Shown here: positions 53,067 through 61,786 of the stretch, one piece after another
Position numbering within the stretch: the stretch's first letter is position 1
How the letters are laid out: every line of letters begins with the position of its first letter
Assembly (NCBI RefSeq): GCF_001989995.2
Contig: NZ_JAHGUP010000008.1
Location: 51,664 to 115,663 of the forward strand
Direction of reading: 5' to 3'
Length of the DNA stretch: 64,000 bases
Origin: Vibrio anguillarum
Lineage (GTDB): Bacteria > Pseudomonadota > Gammaproteobacteria > Enterobacterales > Vibrionaceae
The notes under the pieces: model-generated
What the model was told of the DNA's origin: nothing
The model's input: the letters and a program-made list of their open reading frames with translations, nothing else
Databases searched by the model: none
Position numbers and translations under genes: made by a program

Positions 53067-53762
53067 ATGATACGTGTCATTTTCATTGCCGTTATGTTGA
53101 CCGTGCTTAGCCAACCTGCTTTGGCCTATCAGCGTCCAGAGCGATTATTGCTCGCTACCCAAGAATGGTTTCCTTATCAGTACCAAGAAAATGGGGAAAT
53201 GAAAGGGCCGGGGATAGAACGAGTGAAGTGTGTCATGAGAGTGATGGACCAGCCGTATCAGCTTACGATGACTAACTGGGATAGAGCTCAGCTCATGACA
53301 GAAGTTGGCTCACAGCATGGTTTCTTTCTTGCGTCTCTCAACAGCAAGCGTGATGAGTATGCCGATTATTCTGCGCCACTTGATCAACAGAATTGGAGTT
53401 GGTTCTCTCTATCTGATTCAACAGAGTTAGACAACGCAATGTTCAAGTCTCAGGTCGAAGTCGCTGCACTATTTGGCTCAAATAATTGGTTTTGGCTACA
53501 GAAAAACGGTTACCGCGTAAGCAAAAAACCAAGGACGCCAAAAGCCCTAATTGAGTTGATGCTGAATGGGGAAGTCGGAGCGGTATTGGGCAATGACGCT
53601 GTCATTGACGAGACGATAAAAAAAATGGGTATCAGTTATCGAGCGATTTCTCGGACACGGGTCAAATCGAATCCATTGGGCGTGTATTTCTCCAAAGCAT
53701 TTACAAAGAAATACCCCAACTTTCTTAATGAATTTAACGAGGCGGTTGCTCAGTGTCGTTAA
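53067..53762 (+). CDS. periplasmic binding protein, SBP_bac_3-like
   Basis: 231 residues, signal peptide about 1-20 (...QPALA). Family-3 features include LLLATQEWFPYQYQENGEMKGPGIERV, DYSAPLDQQNWSWFSL and the late hinge NPLGVYFSKAF. It binds amino-acid-type ligands by analogy. It lies 2 bases after the TrpX-like gene and closes the four-gene insert; 33 bases then precede the FHA gene. Confidence 0.75.
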   Translation: MIRVIFIAVMLTVLSQPALAYQRPERLLLATQEWFPYQYQENGEMKGPGIERVKCVMRVMDQPYQLTMTNWDRAQLMTEVGSQHGFFLASLNSKRDEYADYSAPLDQQNWSWFSLSDSTELDNAMFKSQVEVAALFGSNNWFWLQKNGYRVSKKPRTPKALIELMLNGEVGAVLGNDAVIDETIKKMGISYRAISRTRVKSNPLGVYFSKAFTKKYPNFLNEFNEAVAQCR

Positions 53763-53795
53763 CTCCAAATATTGAATTTATTGAAGGTCAGTCAA

Positions 53796-54743
53796 ATGCC
53801 TCTATCGATTAGAATTATTAGCTCTCCAGATGGTGAAAGCATCGCCCAATGGAATCAAGCATTTCCAGACGATGGCGGAGATATCGGGCGTGCGTTTGGC
53901 GCGACGCTACAACTTAATGACGCAAGTCGTGAGATTTCAAGTACCCATGCAATGATTCGTAAGACCTCGCGTGGATACCAAATCATGGACAACAGCACCA
54001 ATGGCCTTTACATCAATGGATCTGATGTGCCTTTGGGCAAGGGTAACCAATCTACACTAAGTGATGGTGATGTTCTTGATATTGGCCGCTACCGATTGCT
54101 GGTTTCTTGTTTCTTCCCTGAAACAGCGAAAGCGCAAATCCAGCAGCCTCACTCAGATAGTTGTCGATTAGGTGATGATCCGTTTAGTACTGAATCAACA
54201 CCTTTTATTCAAAGTATTCCTGAAGTAGATGAAGCGCCTGGGTTCACCATCTCGACGACAGATGTGGTGGGGGATGACCCATTTGCGAGTGATGCCTCAG
54301 TTAAGCAAGAACTAGCGCCTCACTTTAATCTTGATTTTCAGACGGCTGAGGATGACCCACTGAAAGACAGTGATTTTCGTACGTCATTTCCAAACCATGA
54401 AGTGATGGCGACCTCCTCTTTCGCTCAAGAAGAGTCACCACTGAACCACTCTCAGTTTGCTATCACTGAGTTTAAGAATCATGGGCAGCGCTTACAGGAA
54501 CGTACGGACAAAGCATTAGAGATGGCATTGGCAAGGTTGTTGTCTGACATTTCACCGAATGCGATGGAGTCGATGTTTGATGATTTGTCGGGCAACGGTT
54601 TTTGGTCTCGTAAACCGAAGTACTGGGATATGTACAAACGCTATTTCAACCGACAAGTAGAGAATCGCGATTGGCAAATTAAGTTTCAAGCGTACTTCAG
54701 AGATGCAATGCGTATGCAAAAAAACTTCGAAGGGGATCAGTAA
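53796..54743 (+). CDS. FHA-domain T6SS regulator (TagH/Fha type)
   Basis: 315 residues. The N-terminal FHA domain shows GR (31-32), S..IS..H (46-51) and NSTNG (66-70), the phosphothreonine pocket. The middle is acidic and disordered; the C-terminal part (about 225-315) has the type VI conserved SPNAMESMFDDLSGNGFWSRKPKYWDMYKRYF. It binds threonine-phosphorylated partners and controls assembly. The 61139 kinase is a likely partner. I chose ATG at 53796 behind GAAGGT. Confidence 0.88.
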   Translation: MPLSIRIISSPDGESIAQWNQAFPDDGGDIGRAFGATLQLNDASREISSTHAMIRKTSRGYQIMDNSTNGLYINGSDVPLGKGNQSTLSDGDVLDIGRYRLLVSCFFPETAKAQIQQPHSDSCRLGDDPFSTESTPFIQSIPEVDEAPGFTISTTDVVGDDPFASDASVKQELAPHFNLDFQTAEDDPLKDSDFRTSFPNHEVMATSSFAQEESPLNHSQFAITEFKNHGQRLQERTDKALEMALARLLSDISPNAMESMFDDLSGNGFWSRKPKYWDMYKRYFNRQVENRDWQIKFQAYFRDAMRMQKNFEGDQ

Positions 54744-55210
54744 TGGTACGTCGTTTATGCCTAATGTGTATCGTCCTTATTATGTCAGGGTGCAGTTTAT
54801 GGAGCTATGATATGGTTGAGCCAAAACTGGTCGTTGATATTAAAGCTGCGACCAATATTAACCCTAATGTTGAGGGTAAGCCTTCTCCGGTAGAGCTCCG
54901 AATTTATCAATTGACGAATAATAATGCGTTTGAAATTTCTGATTTTATTCAAATTTATAATGATGACCAAGGCGTTTTAAAGGCCGAGTTGGCCGTTTCT
55001 CGCCAGCTACCCAGCATTTTGCCGGGCGAAACTCGTCAGGAAATTATCCCACTTGGTAGTGGTGTTAAGTACATCGGTGTGATTGCGGGTTTTGCTGATT
55101 ACAGAGAGGCGAAAAACAAGGTGATTTATAAGCCGCTAATTGTGAATTCAGCGGTTATCAGTATTGAAATTGATGGCATTAATCTGTCTGTGTCAGGGGA
55201 AGAAGAATAA
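54743..55210 (+). CDS. tssJ: T6SS outer-membrane lipoprotein TssJ
   Basis: 155 residues. Signal with lipobox MSGC (Cys17), then the TssJ transthyretin-like fold (PVELRIYQLTNNNAFEISDF, LPSILPGETRQEI, YIGVIAGFADYREA). It anchors TssM to the outer membrane. The start shares a base with the FHA stop and the stop shares a base with tssK. Confidence 0.93.
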   Translation: MVRRLCLMCIVLIMSGCSLWSYDMVEPKLVVDIKAATNINPNVEGKPSPVELRIYQLTNNNAFEISDFIQIYNDDQGVLKAELAVSRQLPSILPGETRQEIIPLGSGVKYIGVIAGFADYREAKNKVIYKPLIVNSAVISIEIDGINLSVSGEEE

Positions 55211-56526
55211 TGGATAATAATAAAGTCGTGTGGAGTGAGGGGATGTTCCTTTCCCCTCAGCACTTTCAACAGCAAGAGCGCTATGTTGAACATTTTACTC
55301 GTGAGTTCGCCGGACAAATTAGCCCTAATGCTTATGGATTGACCTCGCTAGAGCTTGACCGTTCGATGTTGAACATTGGTAAGGTTTCGGTGCGTCGCGC
55401 TAAAGGCATTTTCCCAGATGGAACACCATTTGAAATTGAGCAAGCACTCGTGCTCGATGTGCCGAAAAATACCAGTCATAAGAAAGTGTATCTGGCTCTT
55501 CCGGTTTCAAGACCGGGCACTATTGATGTGGGAGAAGACGCGCGTCTTAGACACTCTTCACAAGAACACCCCGTTTACGATACCAGCCGAGAGCACAGTG
55601 ACCCGGTTCAATTAGAGCTAGCAACGTTGAACATTCAGCTGCGTTTGGAAGGGGATGAGCTAAAAGATTTTGTGTTGATATCCGTTGCTGAAATCAGTGA
55701 ACACAAATCTGAAGGTGTTGTTGTGTTGAACCAAGCATTCGTTCCCCAATGCTTGCAGTTTTCCGTATCTAACTACCTAACCGATAACGTTGCTGATCTA
55801 TTTGCACAAGTACAATACCGTTCCCGAGCGATTCATACTCGTTTACAAGCGGAGTCCAGCAGTAAAAGCTATCAGTCGTTGATGCGTGACTACTTGTGGC
55901 TGCAAGTACTGGGGGCTTGGATGCCAAAGCTTGAACAATGGAGTCTAGATGGCTCGTTGCTGACACGTCATCTTTATTTAGAGTGTGTTTCGATGGCTGG
56001 GCAGATGCAGGGTTTAGAAGGGAAGATGCCAAAGTCTTTCCCTGCATGGAACCAAGATGCGCTATACAGCATTTTTTCGACCGTGTTTTCTGAGTTACTG
56101 GTGTTACTGCGTGAGGTTCAGATAGATAACGTATCAACATTGAACTGGGACAAACAGCTGTTCGTTAGCCGCCGCTTACTGCGCACACTGGTTGATGATC
56201 GCAGCCTATACAATCAAGGCCGTTTTGTGTTGGCCGTTTCCTCGTCTATCGGTGCCACTCGACTCAGTGAAGAGTTTCCTCGTGCTGCGAAGCTAGCAGG
56301 GAACAGTGATATTGCCGGTTTAGTGCGTAATGCACTTTCAGGTGTTCCTTTGCGCCATCTTCCTTATGCACCTTCTGAGTTGAAGTCTTTGAATGACGCC
56401 GCTTACTTCGAAATCGATACTAAGTCTGAATTGTGGCAAGCGTTGATCAAACGTGATGAGGCGATCGCTCTTCATATTGATGAAAGAATTGATGATCTCC
56501 ACGTCGATTTTCATGTGATCAGGTAG
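55210..56526 (+). CDS. tssK: T6SS baseplate-membrane connector TssK
   Basis: 438 residues, VasE/ImpJ family. VVWSEGMFLSPQHFQQQERYVEHF and the conserved LYNQGRFVLAV with the C-terminal FEIDTKSELWQALIKRDEAIALHI are typical. It links the baseplate to TssL. It follows tssJ with TAATG overlap and precedes tssL by 7 bases. Confidence 0.95.
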   Translation: MDNNKVVWSEGMFLSPQHFQQQERYVEHFTREFAGQISPNAYGLTSLELDRSMLNIGKVSVRRAKGIFPDGTPFEIEQALVLDVPKNTSHKKVYLALPVSRPGTIDVGEDARLRHSSQEHPVYDTSREHSDPVQLELATLNIQLRLEGDELKDFVLISVAEISEHKSEGVVVLNQAFVPQCLQFSVSNYLTDNVADLFAQVQYRSRAIHTRLQAESSSKSYQSLMRDYLWLQVLGAWMPKLEQWSLDGSLLTRHLYLECVSMAGQMQGLEGKMPKSFPAWNQDALYSIFSTVFSELLVLLREVQIDNVSTLNWDKQLFVSRRLLRTLVDDRSLYNQGRFVLAVSSSIGATRLSEEFPRAAKLAGNSDIAGLVRNALSGVPLRHLPYAPSELKSLNDAAYFEIDTKSELWQALIKRDEAIALHIDERIDDLHVDFHVIR

Positions 56527-56533
56527 GTAACGG

Positions 56534-57676
56534 ATGGGCGGATTATTTAACGAAGAACCGACGGTTCAAATTCGACGAGTGACATCGACCGAATCAGCTC
56601 ACAAGCAGCATCTGTTGCCACCCAAAGCGGATACTTCAGGCACAGAGCGATTGATTGAGGATCTTGCCATTTATGGTAGCCCTTTATTGAATGCCGCCAC
56701 GGAACTGTTGGGTATTTTAGTGACGATTAAGCGTCAAGGCACACCGAGAGACATCAACCGTTTTCGTCAAAAACTTTTGTACGCCATTGATGCGTTTCGT
56801 TTGCGTGGTTTGCACTTGGATTACCACCCAAGCGTGATTGAAAAAAGCTGCTTTGTGTTGTGCGCGGCATTTGATGAAGCTGTGCTGTACACCGCTTGGG
56901 GAGAGCGTGCTCGTTGGGAAAATCATTCGTTGTTGAGCAAGGTGTTTTCACAGCGCGATGGCGGAGAGGCCTTTTTTGTGTTGCTAGATAAGGCCAGCCA
57001 GCAGCCGAATAAACTTGTTGATTTTATTGAGCTTCAGTACGTGCTTTTGGCTTTGGGTTTCAAAGGGCGCTTTCGCCATGAAGACGAGAGCCAATTGCAT
57101 GATATTACCGCTCGTGCGTACGGTCTCATTCGCCACTATCGCAGTGAAAGTCCTTTTCCGGTACCGCAAACACCAACGCTAATCGAAGGTAAACGCCCGT
57201 GGCTAATGATCAGTATGGGCAAAACGTTAGGCTTGGCTTGTTTGGTTCTGGCATCCGGGTATGGTTTTACTGAATATTGGTACAACAGCCGCGTGCAGCC
57301 GTTGTTGGCACAGTTTAGCGCGATCGATATGTCAGACGTCAACCTGAAGAAAAACAGCAGTGACTTAGTGTACTTAAGTTCCGATGCGGATTTGGGGCGA
57401 CAGAGTGAAAGCCTAGAGGAAGAAACTGGAATGAAAGGAAAAGTGGTCACTCAGCAATGGGAGATCATTCTCGCGGTATTTTCTCGGGCGAGCGACGCAC
57501 TTCGTTTATCGACAGAACTCAAACAGGCAGGCTATGAGTCTTTTACTCGTGAGATGGAACATGGCGTTGAGCTTTATCTTCACGCAGGTGACGACTTAAA
57601 CACCATTCGTAAGTTGAAAAATGAACTCAATGTTCGCTTTGGTTTGAACGCCACGATTAAAAGAGCGCTGAAATAA
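56534..57676 (+). CDS. tssL: T6SS membrane protein TssL with C-terminal SPOR-like region
   Basis: 380 residues. The cytoplasmic DotU domain covers about 40-205 (NRFRQKLLYAIDAFRLRGL, CFVLCAAFDEAVLYTAWG, WENHSLLSKVFSQRDGGEAFF), one membrane helix lies near 217-240, and the periplasmic tail (about 305-380) alternates SRASDALRLSTELKQAGY with a beta strand, like a SPOR fold. SPOR domains bind denuded peptidoglycan; this would anchor the complex to the wall (inference). Confidence 0.88.
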   Translation: MGGLFNEEPTVQIRRVTSTESAHKQHLLPPKADTSGTERLIEDLAIYGSPLLNAATELLGILVTIKRQGTPRDINRFRQKLLYAIDAFRLRGLHLDYHPSVIEKSCFVLCAAFDEAVLYTAWGERARWENHSLLSKVFSQRDGGEAFFVLLDKASQQPNKLVDFIELQYVLLALGFKGRFRHEDESQLHDITARAYGLIRHYRSESPFPVPQTPTLIEGKRPWLMISMGKTLGLACLVLASGYGFTEYWYNSRVQPLLAQFSAIDMSDVNLKKNSSDLVYLSSDADLGRQSESLEEETGMKGKVVTQQWEIILAVFSRASDALRLSTELKQAGYESFTREMEHGVELYLHAGDDLNTIRKLKNELNVRFGLNATIKRALK

Positions 57677-57677
57677 G

Positions 57678-60600
57678 ATGTTTAAAAAGATATTTTCTAT
57701 TTTCTTGGTGATTACTGCCATTTTAGGGACGCTCGCATTTTGGCTTACAGCATCAGAAGAGCAACCAGTCTGGATAAAGTGGGGAATGCTCGCTGTCACC
57801 GTCGTTATTGTCTTCTTTACATGTGTTTGGTGGTGGAAACAGCGCAAGCTTAATCAAACAGAGAAAGAAGAGCATGATCAACACGTACTGCTTAAACAAG
57901 ACACGCGTGTGATCCAGCAGCTGTTTCGTATCGCAACGAAAAAGATACAGGGACAAGCTCGTAACAAGCTAGAAAGCCTTTACAGTCTGCCTTGGTACCT
58001 AGTTCTAGGTGGTGAAAAAGACGCGAAAAGTGCCATTTTGCTACAGAATGGTTTTGAGCCAGTTAACGAGCGCTACTTGGATGAAAGTGATACGGAACAG
58101 TACCTGCGTTTTTGGAGCAACGATAACGCAGTCGTTGTAGAAGTCGGTCATCGTATATTTGATAACGACGGTATTGACGAGTCGCTTTGGCAGGTACTGG
58201 CGAAGCAACTACTTAAATACCGTCCGAGGCAAGGGCTGAACGGCATTGTGACGGTTATTGGGTGTGATCGCCTAATGACAGGAGACAAAAAAGAACGCAC
58301 TAGGCTCTCAGGCATCTATCAGGAGGCTGTGTTGTCGATGGGCGCAGAGCTTAGCTTAAACTTGCCTGTTTATGCCGCTTTCTCTAAAGCTGACTCGATA
58401 GCAGACTTCACTGGTTTCTTTGAGAGCTTCACTGCATGTGACTCAGAAAATCCTTTTGGTATTACCTTTGAATGCGATGTTTCACGTCGTTATGACAAAC
58501 AGCAGTTTGAGGCAGAAAGCCACGCGTTGATTCAATCCATTGCGGGGCAGCAGTTTGAGTTACTGAGAAACGTCAGCAGTGACAAGTCGGGCTCTATTAT
58601 CGCTTGGCCTTATCAGCTAAGAATTTTCCTAGAGCGCGTCAACGAGTCTTTGAGCGACATTGGTCGCGAGAACCGTGTCCGAGAAGCCGTATGGATCCGC
58701 GGCGCTTATTTAATGTCATCCGGACAAAAAGGCATTGAGCACGATTTACTAACACAGGTAGTGGCCGAACGTGCTGAGTTCAACACCAATAATCAAGTTG
58801 AACAGCAGCCAAATCGTCGTGGTTTCTTTACGCAACGTTTGTTCAATAAGGTCATCTTGCCGGAGAAGAATATCGTCGGTGTTAATGAATGGCGTCATGC
58901 GGGTTATCTTGTATTTCGAACCGCTGTTCTAGTCTCCGTGGTTGGGCTGATTTCTATTGCAGGTCTGAAGTTACAAGAAAACTGGAATGTTGATGAAGAT
59001 TGGCGCACAACGGCTCTATCTCAAATTCGTTTTTATCAAAACGATGTTCAAAAGCTGAGCAATGACAATTCGATGTCGGAGGTTGTGGCGGTATTAAGAG
59101 AACTCGGCGACGTGGTTGCTGAGGGCGTTCAACCTAAACCGTGGCATGAGAAAGTCAGTATTAAGCAAACAGATACGGCCGAGAGTGTTTACTCTGCTTA
59201 TGAAAAACAGTTGCACCAGATAATGCTGCCAAAGCTAGAAGAGCTGATCAGCAGCGAGCTGTATGTTTATGTGAACCTTGGTAATCCAAGCCGAATCTTT
59301 GAGATTTTGCGTTACTACCAGATGTTGTTTGACCGAGAGCAACTGAACTTTGCGGAACTACAAACTTACTTACTTGATAACTTGAAAGACCAAGGTGAGC
59401 TTTCTCCGGACGAGCTTTACTCTTTTTCTCTTTTAATCGAAGACCTGTTTAAAAGTCAGTACGACAAGCAGCTACAACCGAACCTAGACCTGATAGCTGT
59501 TGCAACGAACAACCTTGAAGGCTTGTCACCAGAGCGACTGATTTATGCGCGTATTAAAGAGATGCCAGAGTACCGTACTCAAGTGGATCTCCGAAGCCAG
59601 CTCGGTGAGAAGTTCGATAGTTTGTTTGAGTTTACTAATGATTTCCATGGCTATCTGATCCCAGAAATCTTTACTAAGCAGGGCTATAGCCAAATTGATT
59701 TGACGGCAAAGTCGCCTCTGCTTAGAAGCTTGATGAGCGAGTTTAAAGCGATTCAAGGTGATATGTCTGGCGCATCAGTCATTGAGCTTAGAGAACTGAG
59801 CAAACAGGTTCAACGTCTGTATTTTGCCGATTACATCTACTACTGGAAAGACTTGGTCAACAACATTCAAATCAAGCAGTTTGGCGATGCTTCAGGACTC
59901 AGCTATGCACTAAGGAACACACGTTCTCCGGCTACGAGTCCACTACTTGATGTATTGGATGCAGTTGTGGTGAACACAACATTGGCTGTCGCAGACCAAC
60001 CAGATACGAAAGGACAAAAGCGTGCAGCCGGTCAACTAGGATTGAAGAAAGCGAAAAAGGTGTTGAACAAAGCCGACAAGGTGAACCGAGCAGTTGGCGA
60101 TAACCTGTTGAGGCTGCAACCTTCATTCGTCGTAAATGAAGCATTTTTACCTTTCTCTAGGTTTGTGAATGGGAATGGTAAAGACAAGGATACACCACTG
60201 GAGCAGTTGATCGTTCAAGTTGATGAAGTTAACTCGTTTTTCGATGCCGCATTGTCTAGTTCAAACCCCGGTAAATCATTCCATGCTTATGCCATCGCCC
60301 ATGCGCAAGGTAGTAGCGACCCTATCGTGAACTTCCGTCAAGCTGGTAGCAAGGCTCCAAACATCGTCGCGTCTTGGACGAAGAGTCTCAGTGAACAAGT
60401 TTGGAAGCAAGTGGTGAATGGCAGCGTGGTGTATCTAAATACACAGTGGGATGAGCAAGTTTACCAGTTTTATGTGTCTGCCATTGAAGGGCGATTCCCA
60501 TTTGATCAACATGGCCGTGGAGAAGTGAGCTTAGATGACTTTTCTCAATTCTTTAAACCAAGTGGCCGTGTGGCTCGCTACATAGAAGAAACCTTGAAGC

Positions 60601-61130
60601 CGTTTGTTTACTGGGATAACGGCATGCTCAAGCTAAACGAAGTTGACGGCCTAGCGCTACCAATAAACTCAAACACTCGTAAGCAACTTGAATTAGTTCA
60701 AAAACTGAGTGGCATTTTCTTCGGTTCTTCAGGAGATGATCTTGGGTTAAGGCTTGAAGTAAAAGCGAGCTCAATGAGTACTGACGTGACGGAATTCCGC
60801 CTACGAGAGGCTGAAACGATTTACGACTACAAACATGGTCCAAGAGTGTGGCGCGAGATAACTTGGCCAACCGCAGGAGTGGATGGCTATTTGAGTGCAG
60901 AATTCTACAGCGGTCAGAATCGAGTCGCACAACAATCATTTACCGGTCAGTGGGCGTTGTTGCGCGCTCTTTTTGCGAATAAGAGCAGCGCTACATCGAG
61001 CCGTTTGATTCGTAAGCTCAACTACAAAATTAACCAAAACAACATCGTATTGGATTACACGTTGCGTGATTCCAAACAACCATTGGATAAATCTTTATTT
61101 GTTCAATTCTCGTTGCCTAAGCAGCTTTAA
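57678..61130 (+). CDS. tssM: T6SS membrane protein TssM (IcmF)
   Basis: 1150 residues. Two N-terminal membrane helices (about 7-25, 32-50), a cytoplasmic NTPase-like domain (about 75-330), a further TM near 415-432, and a long periplasmic part with the IcmF-related domain and DUF1215-like C-terminus. At 111-118 the sequence is GGEKDAKS where most TssM proteins have GxxxxGKS/T, so the Walker A site is degenerate. It links TssL to TssJ across the envelope. It follows tssL with a 1-base gap. Confidence 0.94.
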   Translation: MFKKIFSIFLVITAILGTLAFWLTASEEQPVWIKWGMLAVTVVIVFFTCVWWWKQRKLNQTEKEEHDQHVLLKQDTRVIQQLFRIATKKIQGQARNKLESLYSLPWYLVLGGEKDAKSAILLQNGFEPVNERYLDESDTEQYLRFWSNDNAVVVEVGHRIFDNDGIDESLWQVLAKQLLKYRPRQGLNGIVTVIGCDRLMTGDKKERTRLSGIYQEAVLSMGAELSLNLPVYAAFSKADSIADFTGFFESFTACDSENPFGITFECDVSRRYDKQQFEAESHALIQSIAGQQFELLRNVSSDKSGSIIAWPYQLRIFLERVNESLSDIGRENRVREAVWIRGAYLMSSGQKGIEHDLLTQVVAERAEFNTNNQVEQQPNRRGFFTQRLFNKVILPEKNIVGVNEWRHAGYLVFRTAVLVSVVGLISIAGLKLQENWNVDEDWRTTALSQIRFYQNDVQKLSNDNSMSEVVAVLRELGDVVAEGVQPKPWHEKVSIKQTDTAESVYSAYEKQLHQIMLPKLEELISSELYVYVNLGNPSRIFEILRYYQMLFDREQLNFAELQTYLLDNLKDQGELSPDELYSFSLLIEDLFKSQYDKQLQPNLDLIAVATNNLEGLSPERLIYARIKEMPEYRTQVDLRSQLGEKFDSLFEFTNDFHGYLIPEIFTKQGYSQIDLTAKSPLLRSLMSEFKAIQGDMSGASVIELRELSKQVQRLYFADYIYYWKDLVNNIQIKQFGDASGLSYALRNTRSPATSPLLDVLDAVVVNTTLAVADQPDTKGQKRAAGQLGLKKAKKVLNKADKVNRAVGDNLLRLQPSFVVNEAFLPFSRFVNGNGKDKDTPLEQLIVQVDEVNSFFDAALSSSNPGKSFHAYAIAHAQGSSDPIVNFRQAGSKAPNIVASWTKSLSEQVWKQVVNGSVVYLNTQWDEQVYQFYVSAIEGRFPFDQHGRGEVSLDDFSQFFKPSGRVARYIEETLKPFVYWDNGMLKLNEVDGLALPINSNTRKQLELVQKLSGIFFGSSGDDLGLRLEVKASSMSTDVTEFRLREAETIYDYKHGPRVWREITWPTAGVDGYLSAEFYSGQNRVAQQSFTGQWALLRALFANKSSATSSRLIRKLNYKINQNNIVLDYTLRDSKQPLDKSLFVQFSLPKQL

Positions 61131-61138
61131 GGTTGTCG

Positions 61139-61771
61139 ATGTTGAAAGCAGTGATTGAACCGCAGGAGCGAGTGCGTTGCCAAGTTTTGGCGACTCACTC
61201 TCGTGCACACGAAATCAGTAACGAGTTGACCCACTACACTAAGCATTTTGATGCTGCAGAGAGCCTGCAAAGAGAGTGGGTTGCTTTGCAAGAGTGTCAG
61301 GGTGCTCAAATACAAAAAGTAGTGGATGTCGACTGGAGCAAATTGCAGCTAACGCTGGAGTTTGATCAAAGTGCGATACCGTTGATTGAGTTTGAACCTA
61401 AGGATTTGGCTTTATTTGCTTCGCTTTTGCCTAGCGTGGTTCAGGCGCTCAAACACTGTCATAGCAAGGGATGGGTACATGGCGATATCAAGCCATCTAA
61501 TCTGCTTTATGTACCTCAATTACAACATATTCGATTGATTGATTTCGGTGCCAGTTGTCGGACTGGAACTTCTCGGGAAGCACTCTCCGATTGGCAAGCA
61601 ACGCCTATTTTTGCTTCGCCAAATCAAAAGGGTGGGGAAGGTCTGGTAGAAACGGGGGATGACTGGTTTTCACTGATTCAAATCATCGATCAGGTCATGC
61701 CATATGCGCATGACTACTCAATAAACTCAACGCTTATCCAGTGGCGAAAAGCCCTGAGCCTTGAGATTTAG
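61139..61771 (+). CDS. minimal serine/threonine protein kinase of T6SS
   Basis: 210 residues. The catalytic loop HGDIKPSNLL (about 115-124) and IDFGAS magnesium loop (about 137-142) are intact. The N-lobe is very short with no clear glycine-rich loop; YTKHF and LQREW may supply the lysine and glutamate pair. No membrane helix or sensor domain. It probably phosphorylates the FHA protein or a partner, as PpkA does in other systems. No PppA-type phosphatase is found. ATG at 61139 is chosen over TTG at 61133. Confidence 0.82.
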   Translation: MLKAVIEPQERVRCQVLATHSRAHEISNELTHYTKHFDAAESLQREWVALQECQGAQIQKVVDVDWSKLQLTLEFDQSAIPLIEFEPKDLALFASLLPSVVQALKHCHSKGWVHGDIKPSNLLYVPQLQHIRLIDFGASCRTGTSREALSDWQATPIFASPNQKGGEGLVETGDDWFSLIQIIDQVMPYAHDYSINSTLIQWRKALSLEI

Positions 61772-61786
61772 ATAGAAGGAAAGCTA

